Positions 44,576-52,926 of a stretch of 64,000 bases of DNA are shown one piece after another. Origin of the DNA: Geobacter sp. (GTDB lineage Bacteria; Desulfobacterota; Desulfuromonadia; Geobacterales; DSM-12255); contig WKKR01000005.1 in assembly GCA_009684525.1 (NCBI GenBank), positions 62,001-126,000 on the forward strand, given 5' to 3'. The position numbers and the translations under genes are program-made. The notes under the pieces are model-generated. The model saw only the letters and a list, made by a program, of their open reading frames with translations. It did not search any database and was not told the origin of the DNA. Position 1 is the stretch's first letter. The number at the start of each line of letters is the position of its first letter.

Positions 44576-45658
44576 ATGGGAAAAAATATCTGCAGGACAG
44601 CTATTGCGGCATTTTCATTGCTGGTCGCAACCGCGGGCTTCACGACTGCCAACGCAGCCGCTCCCTCAACTGAGCAACAATTGGGCCGTTTCCTCTATTT
44701 CGACAAAGGCCTCTCCAACCCCGTCGGTCAGGCCTGCGCCTCCTGCCACCTGCCGAAAGCGGGCTTTGCCGACCCTGACCAGAATCTGCCGGTTTCGGAA
44801 GGGGCGGTGACGGGGCTCTTTGGCGGCAGGAACGCACCGAGCGCAGCCTATGCCGCCTTCAGCCCGGTCTTCGGCCAGGACCCAACCACCGGCCTCTATA
44901 TCGGCGGCCAGTTCTGGGACGGCCGGGCAGCGACCCTGGAAGATCAGGCCAAGGGGCCGTTCCTCAATCCGGTGGAGATGAACAACACCATGGAAGGAGT
45001 GGTCCAGGCGGTGCGTGAATCGAACTACGCCTGGCTCTTCACGAAGGTCTACGGCCCGGATTCGCTGAATGACACGGCTTCCGCCTATGACCTGATCGCC
45101 AAGGCCATCGCGACCTACGAGCGGTCGACCCAGGTCAACCATTTCACCTCGAAATACGACTATTACCTGAAAGGAAAGGTTGCCCTCTCCGCTCAGGAAC
45201 TGAACGGCCTGGCACTCTTCAACAAGAACTGCTCCGCCTGCCACCCGAGCACTTCGGTCGACGGGAAAACGCCGCCGCTGTTCACGGATTTTTCCTACGA
45301 TAACCTGGGAGTTCCACAAAACACGGAATACCCCTTCGACCTGACGAACCCCGACAAACTCCCCGACCTCGGCCTGGGGCCAATCGTCAGCGACCCGACG
45401 CAGAACGGCAAATTCAAGGTGATGTCGCTCAGGAACATCGCCCTGACCGCCCCCTATTCCCATAACGGCTACTTCAAGTCCCTGCAGGATATCGTCCACT
45501 TCTACAACACCCGTGATCTCCCCGGCATGTGGCCCGCGGCCGATTACCCGGATACCGTCAACATGACCGAACTGGGCAATCTCGGCCTGACCGAGCAGGA
45601 GGAGGCGGACATCGTGGCGTTCCTCCTGACCCTCACCGACGGGTATCAGTGCAAGTAG
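44576..45658 (+). CDS. Di-haem cytochrome c peroxidase (CcpA/MauG family)
   Basis: The 360-residue periplasmic protein has a signal peptide (cleaved near ANA-AAP). Two haem-binding motifs are present, CASCH (about residue 55) and CSACH (about residue 220), with the family segments FWDGRA and GPFLNPVEM after the first. The second domain is followed by FKVMSLRNIALTAPYSHNGYF (cited in part). It reduces H2O2 to water using electrons from small c-type cytochromes. Length matches bacterial cytochrome c peroxidases. The ATG has an AAGGAGGAG site. It lies alone between a terminator and the repeat region; the upstream spacer contains short leader-like frames that I do not call. Confidence 0.93.
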   Translation: MGKNICRTAIAAFSLLVATAGFTTANAAAPSTEQQLGRFLYFDKGLSNPVGQACASCHLPKAGFADPDQNLPVSEGAVTGLFGGRNAPSAAYAAFSPVFGQDPTTGLYIGGQFWDGRAATLEDQAKGPFLNPVEMNNTMEGVVQAVRESNYAWLFTKVYGPDSLNDTASAYDLIAKAIATYERSTQVNHFTSKYDYYLKGKVALSAQELNGLALFNKNCSACHPSTSVDGKTPPLFTDFSYDNLGVPQNTEYPFDLTNPDKLPDLGLGPIVSDPTQNGKFKVMSLRNIALTAPYSHNGYFKSLQDIVHFYNTRDLPGMWPAADYPDTVNMTELGNLGLTEQEEADIVAFLLTLTDGYQCK

Positions 45659-45699
45659 GCGGGCCTTCCGGCCTGCACCTCGCCTGCCCATTGCACAAA

Positions 45700-45723
45700 G
45701 GGGGGAGCGTTCCCGCTCCCCCC
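45700..45723 (+). terminator. GC-rich hairpin after the peroxidase gene
   Basis: GGGGGGAGCG (45700-45709) pairs with CGCTCCCCCC (45714-45723) around a TTCC loop. A related hairpin (AGGGAGCG...CGCTCCCccct, about 45867-45886) lies on the other side of the repeat element, next to the convergent gene's stop. Neither has a T run, so termination is probable but unproven. Confidence 0.5.
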
Positions 45724-45742
45724 CAAGCTACTGAAATCTCAA

Positions 45743-45862
45743 GGCTGTTCAAAAGCAGTCAGATCGTCGCACCCGCAGAAAGCCCCGCGGAGGCGTAGCA
45801 TCGCTACGCCGCACAAGGCGGCTTTTCGAGGACGGCGGCGAGGTGGCTGCTTTTCAACAGCC
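45743..45862. repeat. MITE-like intergenic hairpin element, copy 1
   Basis: About 120 bp. The outer arms GGCTGTTCAAAAGCAG and CTGCTTTTCAACAGCC are complementary, and an internal GCGTAGC-ATC-GCTACGC stem is perfect, so the whole element can fold. It shares about 85% identity by eye with copy 2 (47734-47852). It lies between the convergent peroxidase and small-protein genes. Confidence 0.8.
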
Positions 45863-45888
45863 TCAGGGAGCGTTTCCGCTCCCCCCTG

Positions 45889-46146
45889 TCACTTGCCGGT
45901 AAAGGCCTTCTTGAAATCCTTTCCCACCTGCTTGAACCCCTCTTTGCTCTTCTTCCCCTCTTCCCTGAAACTCTTTTTCGTCTTTTTGCCCGATTCCTTT
46001 GCGTCGCGTCTGAAGTTCTTCTTCGACTCCTTTGCCGCCGCACCGATCTCCCTGACCACCTCTTTGGGGTCATCGGCCCGGACAGCCGGAGGGGCCGCGA
46101 CCGCCAGCAGCAGTGCAGCCACCAGCAATGGTTTTACCTTCATCAT
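45889..46146 (-). CDS. Small lysine-rich secreted protein
   Basis: The 85-residue protein has a signal peptide (cleaved near VRA-DDP). The mature 60 residues are a highly charged helix: repeated K/E/D with Phe at intervals (KKNFRRDAKESGKKTKKSFREE, shown in part). It may be a coiled-coil or membrane-surface peptide; no family is recognised. The ATGs at 46146/46143 follow a GGAAAGGAG site. It starts 16 bases after the upstream B12-rSAM stop, so it is co-transcribed with it. Confidence 0.75.
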   Translation of the reverse strand: MMKVKPLLVAALLLAVAAPPAVRADDPKEVVREIGAAAKESKKNFRRDAKESGKKTKKSFREEGKKSKEGFKQVGKDFKKAFTGK

Positions 46147-46162
46147 GACTCTCCTTTCCCGG

Positions 46163-47584
46163 TCAGTGCCCTGTTGCTACGGGATGGGTGGCATGGTGCT
46201 CCCGCACGTAGGCTGACGGCTTCATCATCCGCTGGGTCCGCCAGAGAACCCTGGCGATATAGGGAATCTGAGCGGGCTTTACCTGCCGGACCCAGTCCAT
46301 GAGGCTCTTCTCGCCGGAGGTATTGAGGATGGAGCGCCGCCAGGTCTCGGCGTAAAGCTCGAAGAACCGCTCCACCCCGATGCGCGGCTCCCAGAGCAGG
46401 TGATGCATGTCGAAGTTGGACCAGGGTTGGCGCGGAATCCTGTCTGCCACCTCGTCGTAGTAGTCGGTTCCCGGCAAGGGGGTGTGGATGGTAAAGCCGG
46501 CCCGCTGCAGCCCGTACTGCGCCACGAATTCCCAGAGCTCGTGGAACTCCTCCTCCCCCCAGTCGTGGCCGACGAGGAAGTTGCCGTTGATGCCGTAGCG
46601 GAGTTCACGGGCGATCCTGACCCCCTCGATGCTCTCTGCCAGCCCCGCATCCTTGTCCAGCCCGGAAAGACCCGCGTCGCTGGCCGCCTCCAGGCCGAGG
46701 AAGATGTCGAAGTCTTTCGCCAGGGGGCGCCAGGCCGCCATGATCTCGGCACTGCGGCAGATCAGGTCGGTGCGGGTCTGCACCAGTATCCAGCGCTTGT
46801 AGACCCCCCGCTGCTTCAGGGCCGCGGCCAGCTCCAGGCTTCGTGCCGGGTTGTACCAGAAGAGGTCGTCGGCCACGAAGACCGAATCGCCGCTCTGGGC
46901 GAAATCCTCCACCACGGTGGCGATGCTCCGCTCCCGCACCGAGCGGCCGTAGAGCTGCCAGACCGAGCAGAAAGAGCAGCGGTGGGGGCAGCCGCGCGCC
47001 GTCTCGATCAGCCAGACCGGCTTGAAGAGGAGGCAGTGGTAACCGCTGCGGTGTCGCGCCACCAGATGGCGGGCCGGCAGGGGGACCAGGTCGAGACAGG
47101 GGCGCTCGTCGAGGATGCGGGTGTCGGTCCAAGCGCCGCCGGCGCGCAGCTTTAGCCCAGGCACCTCTGCCGGGTCTCCACCCCGCTCCAGTTGCTCGAC
47201 CAGCTGCGGCACGATCTCCTCGCCGTCGTCCAGGCAGATGGCGTCGATGGCGTCATCCAAGAGCGGTCCGGGGAACGCGGCTGCGGCATGCCCCCCCACC
47301 AGGATGAAGGCGTCGGGCGAGGCCCGGCGAACCTCACGGGCCGTTGCGATCACCTGGTCGTACTCCAGGGCATGGATGCAGGTAATCCCGACCAGCCCCG
47401 GCCGGCTGCGGCGGACCCAGGTCGCGGCGCCGGGCCTGAAGCGAAGGTCGGCGATGGTGACGTCGTGGCCGCGGGCCAAGAGCGCTGCCCCCAGGTATTC
47501 GAGCCCCAGCGGCTCCACCCGGAAGAAGGGGCCAAGGCCGAAGTGATCGCTCCCCGGATGGGGGCGGACCAGGAGTACGTTCAT
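46163..47584 (-). CDS. B12-binding radical SAM protein (outside copy of the biosynthetic cluster)
   Basis: The 473-residue protein has a B12-binding Rossmann-like domain (MNVLLVRPHPG; VGITCIHALEYDQV, cited in part) and a radical SAM barrel with CPHRCSFC (about residue 200). It resembles HpnJ/BchE-type enzymes that act on lipids or pigments. Two copies of the MITE-like element flank the segment containing it and the small gene. It is separated from the main cluster by the repeats, so co-regulation with that cluster is possible but unproven. Confidence 0.85.
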   Translation of the reverse strand: MNVLLVRPHPGSDHFGLGPFFRVEPLGLEYLGAALLARGHDVTIADLRFRPGAATWVRRSRPGLVGITCIHALEYDQVIATAREVRRASPDAFILVGGHAAAAFPGPLLDDAIDAICLDDGEEIVPQLVEQLERGGDPAEVPGLKLRAGGAWTDTRILDERPCLDLVPLPARHLVARHRSGYHCLLFKPVWLIETARGCPHRCSFCSVWQLYGRSVRERSIATVVEDFAQSGDSVFVADDLFWYNPARSLELAAALKQRGVYKRWILVQTRTDLICRSAEIMAAWRPLAKDFDIFLGLEAASDAGLSGLDKDAGLAESIEGVRIARELRYGINGNFLVGHDWGEEEFHELWEFVAQYGLQRAGFTIHTPLPGTDYYDEVADRIPRQPWSNFDMHHLLWEPRIGVERFFELYAETWRRSILNTSGEKSLMDWVRQVKPAQIPYIARVLWRTQRMMKPSAYVREHHATHPVATGH

Positions 47585-47612
47585 ACGGACCTTTCAATCA
47601 CAAAATCATTCA

Positions 47613-47709
47613 AACCGCAGATGAACGCAGATGAACGCAGATAAAACCTTGATAAGCCCATTCCTGATAACCCCAAGAAAATGTTTTTCGCAGTTATCTG
47701 CAGTAACCG
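47613..47709. repeat. ACCGCAGAT-type inverted intergenic repeat
   Basis: AACCGCAGATGAACGCAGAT (47613-47632) with a further tandem ACGCAGAT unit, and a right arm CAGTTATCTGCAGTAACC ending near 47709, give an imperfect inverted repeat. The same motif occurs at 51733-51834 and, one-sided, at 28848-28895. Confidence 0.65.
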
Positions 47710-47733
47710 GTTAGCATGTTATTGAAAAACTCA

Positions 47734-47852
47734 GGTTGTTCAAAAATGGTCAGATCGTCGCACCCGCAGAAAGCCCCGCGGAGGCGTGGCAGCGCTACGC
47801 CGCACAAGGCGGCTTTCGAGGACGGCGGCGAGATGGCCGTTTTTCAACAACC
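47734..47852. repeat. MITE-like intergenic hairpin element, copy 2
   Basis: It is a second copy of the 45743-45862 element with GGTTGTTCAAAAATGG and CCGTTTTTCAACAACC arms and a GCGTGGC...GCTACGC core. The arm changes relative to copy 1 (C to T and GCAG to ATGG/ACGG) occur in both arms together, keeping pairing. Its right edge overlaps the last three codons of the neighbouring B12-rSAM gene, providing its stop. Confidence 0.8.
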
Positions 47853-49136
47853 GTCACGCGGCCGGTCGATGCCGCCGCGGCGGAGCAGGTTATAGAGCAG
47901 ATGCACCGGCTTGCCCGGCCCCAGCATCACCCGGCGGGCAATGGCCGGGAGCCGGTAGGACTCCCAGCGTGCCTCCTGCCAGCCGCGCAACAACCGCTCC
48001 GGCGTCATCAGCCGGGGCCTGTAGACCACCTGGCCATGGTCGTACCGGCTCCAGTCCTTGTGCAACAGCCGCCCCTCCCGGTCGAACTGGTCGAAGAGCG
48101 CCGTGCCGGGATAGGGTGTGAGGATATGGAAGGTGGGGAGGCTCACCCGGCTCTCCTCCAGGAAGCGGACCGTCCGCTCGAAGACCGATTCGTCGTGGTC
48201 GTCGAAGCCGAAGATCACCGAGGCCTCCACCACCACGCCGGTGTCGCGGATCCGCTTGATCAGGTCTGCCTGGGAGAAACGGCTGCCGGTCTTGGGATGG
48301 TTGGCGTGGCTTCCCGCCACCGACTCGATGCCGACGAAGATGCCGATACAGCCCGATGCGGCCAGAAGTTGCACCAGCTCCGGGTCTTCGGCAAAGCGGA
48401 GGTTGGCCTGCCCCCCCCATTTCAGCCCCATGCCGGCCATCCCCTTGAGGATCGGCCGGGCCCGGAGCGGATCGCCCAGGATGTTGTCGTCGAGAAAGAC
48501 CGTGAGTCCCTTCCCGAAGCTGCGCAGCTCTGCCAGCACCTCCTCGGGATCGCGGTAGCGGAAACTCTTGCCGAAGAAGTTGGTGGTGATGCAGAAGGGG
48601 CAGTCGTAGGGGCAGCCGCGGCTCGCCTGCAGGGTCCGGGTGGTCAGGTACTGCTTGCCGGCAAAGACGTCGCGGCGCCCCCAGGGGATGCGCAGCAGGT
48701 CCCCCTCGGGCACTGGCGCGCGGTAGAGCCGCTTGAGCCGACCGGCCAGGAAATCGTCCAGAAGTAGCGGCCAGACCGGCTCCGCCTCCCCCACCACCAC
48801 GGCATCGGCATGCTGCAGCGCCTCTTCCGGCAGCACCGACGGATGGATGCCACCGAGCACCACCGCTACCCCGCGGCTGCGGAAGCGGTCGGCAATCTCG
48901 TAGGCGCGATGGGCCTGGTGGGTCATGGCGGTGATGCCGACCAGGTCGAAGGCGCCGTCGAACGGCACATCCTCGTGCACCTCGTCGGCCAGCACCACCT
49001 CCCACTCCTCCGGGGTCGCGGCGGCAACCTGCTTGAGCGACAGCGAGGGGAGTTGAAACCGCTTGACCCACCCCAGCTTGTGGGTGGCGGGATAGACGAG
49101 GAGCAGCCGGGGTTTTTTCGGGTCGGTATCTGGCAT
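47844..49136 (-). CDS. B12-binding radical SAM protein, cluster copy A
   Basis: The 430-residue protein has the B12-binding domain (LLLVYPATHKLGWVKRFQLP) and rSAM motif CPYDCPFC (about residue 160). It is clearly paralogous with the 58690 protein (ITAMTxQAxRAYEIAxRFR, RDxFxGKxYL, RGCPxDCxFC shared). It lacks the DxHxxG cobalamin-coordinating motif, so base-off/His-on binding is unlikely. It starts 31 bases after the MMPL gene stop with a weak site. Its C-terminal codons lie inside a MITE-like repeat. It probably modifies an acyl-chain intermediate of this cluster. Confidence 0.85.
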   Translation of the reverse strand: MPDTDPKKPRLLLVYPATHKLGWVKRFQLPSLSLKQVAAATPEEWEVVLADEVHEDVPFDGAFDLVGITAMTHQAHRAYEIADRFRSRGVAVVLGGIHPSVLPEEALQHADAVVVGEAEPVWPLLLDDFLAGRLKRLYRAPVPEGDLLRIPWGRRDVFAGKQYLTTRTLQASRGCPYDCPFCITTNFFGKSFRYRDPEEVLAELRSFGKGLTVFLDDNILGDPLRARPILKGMAGMGLKWGGQANLRFAEDPELVQLLAASGCIGIFVGIESVAGSHANHPKTGSRFSQADLIKRIRDTGVVVEASVIFGFDDHDESVFERTVRFLEESRVSLPTFHILTPYPGTALFDQFDREGRLLHKDWSRYDHGQVVYRPRLMTPERLLRGWQEARWESYRLPAIARRVMLGPGKPVHLLYNLLRRGGIDRPRDGC

Positions 49137-49167
49137 GGCGATACCTAACACTTTCCTTCTCCTGCTG

Positions 49168-51678
49168 TCAACGTCGAACACCCGGCAGAAACGCCGGCAG
49201 GGAGGCAAGCGCAAAGAGCGCGGTAGCGCCCACCCCGAAATTGGTGGCCCAGCCGATGGAGGCGAGCGCCCCGTAGTCGGCAAAGGCGAGCGAGCCGAAC
49301 CCGGCTATGGTGGTCAGGGCCGAAAGGAGCACCGGCCGGCCCGCCGCGGCAAAGGCGCTCTCCGGGTCGCTCCCCCCCTCCAGCCGGTGGGCGATGTGCA
49401 TGCCGTAGTCGCTCCCCATGCCGAGGATGGTGACCAGGACCATGGCGTTCATGAAATTGATCCGCATGCCAGTGGCGGCCATGATCCCGAGCATCGCCAC
49501 AACCCCGGCCAGGACCGGGTAAAGGGTAGCGAAGATCCCGCTTACGGAGCTGAAATGGGACACCAGCAGGAAGAACACCAGCAGCCCGCCGATGATGCCG
49601 GCCCAGGTAAAGCTCTGCCGCACCTCGTCGGCCAGCTGGCGGCTCACCAGGTCGACACTGGTGGTCCGCGCCGCCGGGTCGAGGGCTGCCAGATCACGCA
49701 GGAAGGCATCCTGCCCGAACTCGGCACCGCGGTAATAGAGATAGGTGAGCAGGTGAAAGCCCTGGGCATCCTGCACCAGGTGGCGGTCGAGCGCCCCCTT
49801 GAGCGGCGACGCGGCCAGCCGCGCGATGGCGTCGGCTGCGGTCGCCGGTTTTCCCCTCCCCAGGAGCGACAGCCCGGCTATGGAACCGGCAAAGGGCTCC
49901 CGGCTGAACCCCTGGCGGTCGAGTGCCTGCCCGAGCACAGCTCCAACGTCCCTCCCTGCCAAAAGGCCGCCAAGCTCCCGCTCCACCGCCTCCTGTGCCG
50001 CAGTGCCGTTCACCAGCTGGCCGAGGCTCGACAGGGCCGCCAGTTCCCCCCGCTGCTGGTACGCCCCGGCAAGGCGGGCCACCGCCTCTCCCCGCTCCAT
50101 GACCCGGCCCAGATCCCTCCCCTCCACCGCCACCAGCATCTGCCGCGGCGCCAGGCTCAGGTGGCGCTCGATCTTCTCCTGGGTCAGGAATGCCTCGGAA
50201 TGGCGCGGCTGGAGGTTCTTCAGTTCCCCCTCGAAGGAGACGGAAAAGGCCAGGCTCCCCAGGATGCCGAGCAGCGCGACCGAGACGATCCGCGTGATCC
50301 GGGGAAAGCGGCGGCCTCCCCGCCAGAGCGCTGCCAGGCCGAAACCGGGGAGCTGCCGGTAGACGAACCCGCTGTTGCGGCGCTCCATGGAGAGGAGGAG
50401 CGGCGGCAGGAAGAAGAAGGTGGCGTACATGGTGAAGAGGACGCCGAGCCCGACCAGCAGGCCGAGCTCGAAGAGCGCCCGCACGTCGGCGATCGTCAGG
50501 GCGAGAAACGGCAGCGCTGTGGTGGTGGCCGCCGTGAAGATGCCGTAGCCGGTATCGGTGATGGCCAGTTCCAGGGCATCCTCGGGGGAGAGCCCGGCGC
50601 ACCGCTCCAGGTGGTAGCGGTCGTAGAGGTGGATGGAGTAGTCGGTGCCGAGCCCGATGATCAGCGCCATGAAGGCAAAGGAGATGATGTGGATGGAGGG
50701 GAGGAGCACTCCGGCAAGCCCGAGGGCCAGCGCCACCCCGACGACGATGATGACCGGCAGGAGCAGGGTGGGGAGCAGGCGGCGGTAGGTGATGTAGAAG
50801 AGGAGGAGCACCACCACCAGGGACGAGAGGATGCAGGAGAGGATGTTCCCCTTCATGGACGCCTCGTCGATGACCGCCGACAGGTGGGCCCCGGCGCAGG
50901 AGATCTTTACCGTGGCGCCGCTGCGCGCCGCGTCGATGCCGGCGGCGAGCCGGCGGGCAAAGGCCATGTCCTGCACTGGCCTGGCCGGTTCGGCAATGAT
51001 GATCAGCGCCTTGCCGTCCCGGGAGAGGAAATAGGGAGAGGTCTGGTCCAGGTCGAGGGCCTGGGTCCCCTGTTTCAGGCGGGGGACGACGAAATCACGC
51101 AACGCCAGGGGATCGGCGACGATCAGGTCGCGCAGCCCGCTCCCCGCCTGGCTGGCAAGCTCGGCCCCTGCCCGCTGCAGCGCGGCGTCCATGGCCGAAG
51201 GGGCGAGCCGGGCGGCATAGGCGGGGACTGCGACGGGGTCGAGGAACAGGCTGGGCTGCAGCACCGCATAGCCGACGAACGCAGCAAACGCCGCTGCCTC
51301 GGTCTGGTCGTAGACCCGGTAGGTGACCCGGCGAAACGCTGGCGCACCGTCGATCCGCATCGCCTTGAGCCTGCCGGCAAAGGCCTCGGCCTCAGGGACG
51401 ATGCGGCCCGGCTCCCCTTCCAGGACGAAATAGGCCTCGTTGGCGCTGCCGGTCCAGCGAAGGGTGTCGAGCAGCAGCCTGAGCGGGCCCTGCCGGGTCG
51501 GGAAGAGCTTGAAGATATCCGCCTCGAAGCGGGTGGTGGCGATGGAGAGGGCGGAGAGGAGAATCAGCGCCCCGACAACGAGCATGACCGGGCCGGGGCG
51601 GGTGGAGGTGATCCGGAAGATCCAGGCCAGATGGCTTCTGATGAGGCGCTGGGTTGCACCGGTTATTCCGAGCGGCAT
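49168..51678 (-). CDS. MMPL/RND-family lipid exporter
   Basis: The 836-residue protein has twelve membrane segments in two halves, each with a large extracytoplasmic loop (residues about 50-240 and 470-650), and Asp-Tyr pairs in the fourth segment of each half (GLGTDYSIHLYDRY; GMGSDYGMHIAHR) that act in proton coupling. It matches the MMPL proteins in aryl-polyene-type clusters (ApeM-like) and hopanoid HpnN. It probably exports the cluster's lipid product to the LolA-like carrier. The ATG has a GGAG site at longer spacing. Upstream spacer 51679-51889 holds a repeat, so a second promoter is possible. Confidence 0.88.
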   Translation of the reverse strand: MPLGITGATQRLIRSHLAWIFRITSTRPGPVMLVVGALILLSALSIATTRFEADIFKLFPTRQGPLRLLLDTLRWTGSANEAYFVLEGEPGRIVPEAEAFAGRLKAMRIDGAPAFRRVTYRVYDQTEAAAFAAFVGYAVLQPSLFLDPVAVPAYAARLAPSAMDAALQRAGAELASQAGSGLRDLIVADPLALRDFVVPRLKQGTQALDLDQTSPYFLSRDGKALIIIAEPARPVQDMAFARRLAAGIDAARSGATVKISCAGAHLSAVIDEASMKGNILSCILSSLVVVLLLFYITYRRLLPTLLLPVIIVVGVALALGLAGVLLPSIHIISFAFMALIIGLGTDYSIHLYDRYHLERCAGLSPEDALELAITDTGYGIFTAATTTALPFLALTIADVRALFELGLLVGLGVLFTMYATFFFLPPLLLSMERRNSGFVYRQLPGFGLAALWRGGRRFPRITRIVSVALLGILGSLAFSVSFEGELKNLQPRHSEAFLTQEKIERHLSLAPRQMLVAVEGRDLGRVMERGEAVARLAGAYQQRGELAALSSLGQLVNGTAAQEAVERELGGLLAGRDVGAVLGQALDRQGFSREPFAGSIAGLSLLGRGKPATAADAIARLAASPLKGALDRHLVQDAQGFHLLTYLYYRGAEFGQDAFLRDLAALDPAARTTSVDLVSRQLADEVRQSFTWAGIIGGLLVFFLLVSHFSSVSGIFATLYPVLAGVVAMLGIMAATGMRINFMNAMVLVTILGMGSDYGMHIAHRLEGGSDPESAFAAAGRPVLLSALTTIAGFGSLAFADYGALASIGWATNFGVGATALFALASLPAFLPGVRR

Positions 51679-51732
51679 TATCTAACGGACTCCTGGGATC
51701 TGGCGTTGCGGTCATCCGTGAAAAAGCAATGT

Positions 51733-51834
51733 AACCGCAGATAAACGCAGATACTTCAAAGAAATATGCTAAAACCCTTCCGGTGAATGTCTTTCGGATG
51801 AAAGGTTTGTTTTTATCCGTAGTTATCTGCGGTT
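51733..51834. repeat. ACCGCAGAT-type inverted intergenic repeat
   Basis: AACCGCAGATAAACGCAGAT (51733-51752) on the left, TAGTTATCTGCGGTT (51820-51834) on the right; an imperfect palindrome of about 100 bp. It is the clearest member of the family also found at 47613 and 28848. Confidence 0.7.
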
Positions 51835-51889
51835 GACTGCCGTTAGCGGGGTCATGCGGAGAGACACCCCCGTACGGCAGTGGGACGGT

Positions 51890-52507
51890 TCACGGGAGCT
51901 TGAAGTCCCTGTCGGTGAGGCCGGTGTTTCTCCGCATCCGGGAGAAGGTGATCACGGTCCGGTCGCCGCCCCGCTCCACGATGACCAGCTTCCTGAGAAT
52001 GCCGTCCTCCTGCAGGGTAACGCTGAACTCGCGCACCTGTCCGCTCCCCTTCGGCGTCACTGCCACGGTCAGGAGCCCCCCCTGGCGGTCGGCCCGCACA
52101 TCGACCCCCTCGGGCAGGGCGGTCAGCGGCCTGGCCAGGAGACCGAACCAGCGCGAAAGGCCCTGATCCGGCGGCAGCGCTACCTGGCTGGAGCTTTTCT
52201 CCCTGGGGAGATAGAGGGTCAGCTGGGCATCGTTCAGGAGCAGCCGGCTGGCATGGGGCGGGTTCAGTTCCATGAAAAAGAGGGAGGGCTTGCGGAAGCG
52301 GACAATGCCGGTACTGACCAGTTTGCGCTTCATGAGGGAGAGCTGCTTCTCCTGGACGATGTCGGCGGAAAAATCGCTGACGCCGGCAAAGCTTGTGCGC
52401 AGCGCCTCCAGCCCCTCCAGGGGGGGGATCTGCCGCGCTTCGGCCTTGCCTGCCAGAAGCCAGACGATCAACAGGGATGCAACCGTAACCTGCTGAAAAA
52501 ATCCCAC
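51890..52507 (-). CDS. LolA-family outer-membrane lipid carrier
   Basis: The 205-residue periplasmic protein has a signal peptide (cleaved near AEA-RQI) and the LolA fold pattern: LEALRTSFAGVSDFSADIVQEKQL (part), RFRKPSLFFMEL, LLLNDAQLTLYLP and a late RTVITFSRMRRNTGL. LolA-like proteins carry lipids from inner to outer membrane. In aryl polyene clusters an analogous protein carries the product. Start is GTG at 52507, three bases after the dehydratase stop, with a GGAGG site. It and the MMPL protein probably form the export route. Confidence 0.88.
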   Translation of the reverse strand: MGFFQQVTVASLLIVWLLAGKAEARQIPPLEGLEALRTSFAGVSDFSADIVQEKQLSLMKRKLVSTGIVRFRKPSLFFMELNPPHASRLLLNDAQLTLYLPREKSSSQVALPPDQGLSRWFGLLARPLTALPEGVDVRADRQGGLLTVAVTPKGSGQVREFSVTLQEDGILRKLVIVERGGDRTVITFSRMRRNTGLTDRDFKLP

Positions 52508-52509
52508 GT

Positions 52510-52926
52510 TCAGAGCCTCCCCATCCCGAGGGTCAGACCGGCCCTGGCCAGCACCCGGTCCGTGGCAGTGACCTCCCCTTCCAGCATGTGCAGCCGGCCG
52601 AAGGACTTGACCACCCGGACCGACACGAGCAGGCGATCGCCGGCAGCGGCCGGGGCAACGAATTCGGCATGGTCGATGGCGGCCAGGAATCCACCCTCAC
52701 CCTCTTCGTGCCCGGCAGCAATCCCCCCCAGCTGGGCCATGGCCTCGACGAGCAGGACGTTCGGGAAATGGCGGGTGCCGGCGGTCACCTCGATGATGGC
52801 CGCTGCCCGCTGGCCGGCATGCAGCTCGACCAGCCGGTCCAGGAGCAGGAAGGGGCGCCGGTGGGGAAGGTATGCGGCGGGATCGGGGTTAAACAGGAGA
52901 GCCTCCGCGAACCTGGATGGCGACAT
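52510..52926 (-). CDS. FabZ/ApeP-like 3-hydroxyacyl-ACP dehydratase
   Basis: The 138-residue hot-dog protein has the FabZ-type catalytic His in LPHRRPFLLLDR (about residue 20) and the Glu region FPNVLLVEAMAQLGG (about 55). It would remove water from 3-hydroxyacyl-ACP. The start at 52926 overlaps the upstream CLF-like gene by 38 bases. An AAGG site is near. No alternative start retains the catalytic His. It matches the dehydratase of aryl-polyene-type sets. Confidence 0.87.
   Translation of the reverse strand: MSPSRFAEALLFNPDPAAYLPHRRPFLLLDRLVELHAGQRAAAIIEVTAGTRHFPNVLLVEAMAQLGGIAAGHEEGEGGFLAAIDHAEFVAPAAAGDRLLVSVRVVKSFGRLHMLEGEVTATDRVLARAGLTLGMGRL

Noticed and set aside
47613-47643. Tandem CGCAGATGAA units as a possible CRISPR or VNTR
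   Set aside because: Only about three short units without spacers; they belong to the ACCGCAGAT inverted repeat family.
49168-51678. MMPL protein as HpnN of hopanoid synthesis
   Set aside because: No squalene-hopene cyclase or other hpn genes are adjacent; the KS/ACP/LolA context favours an APE-type exporter.
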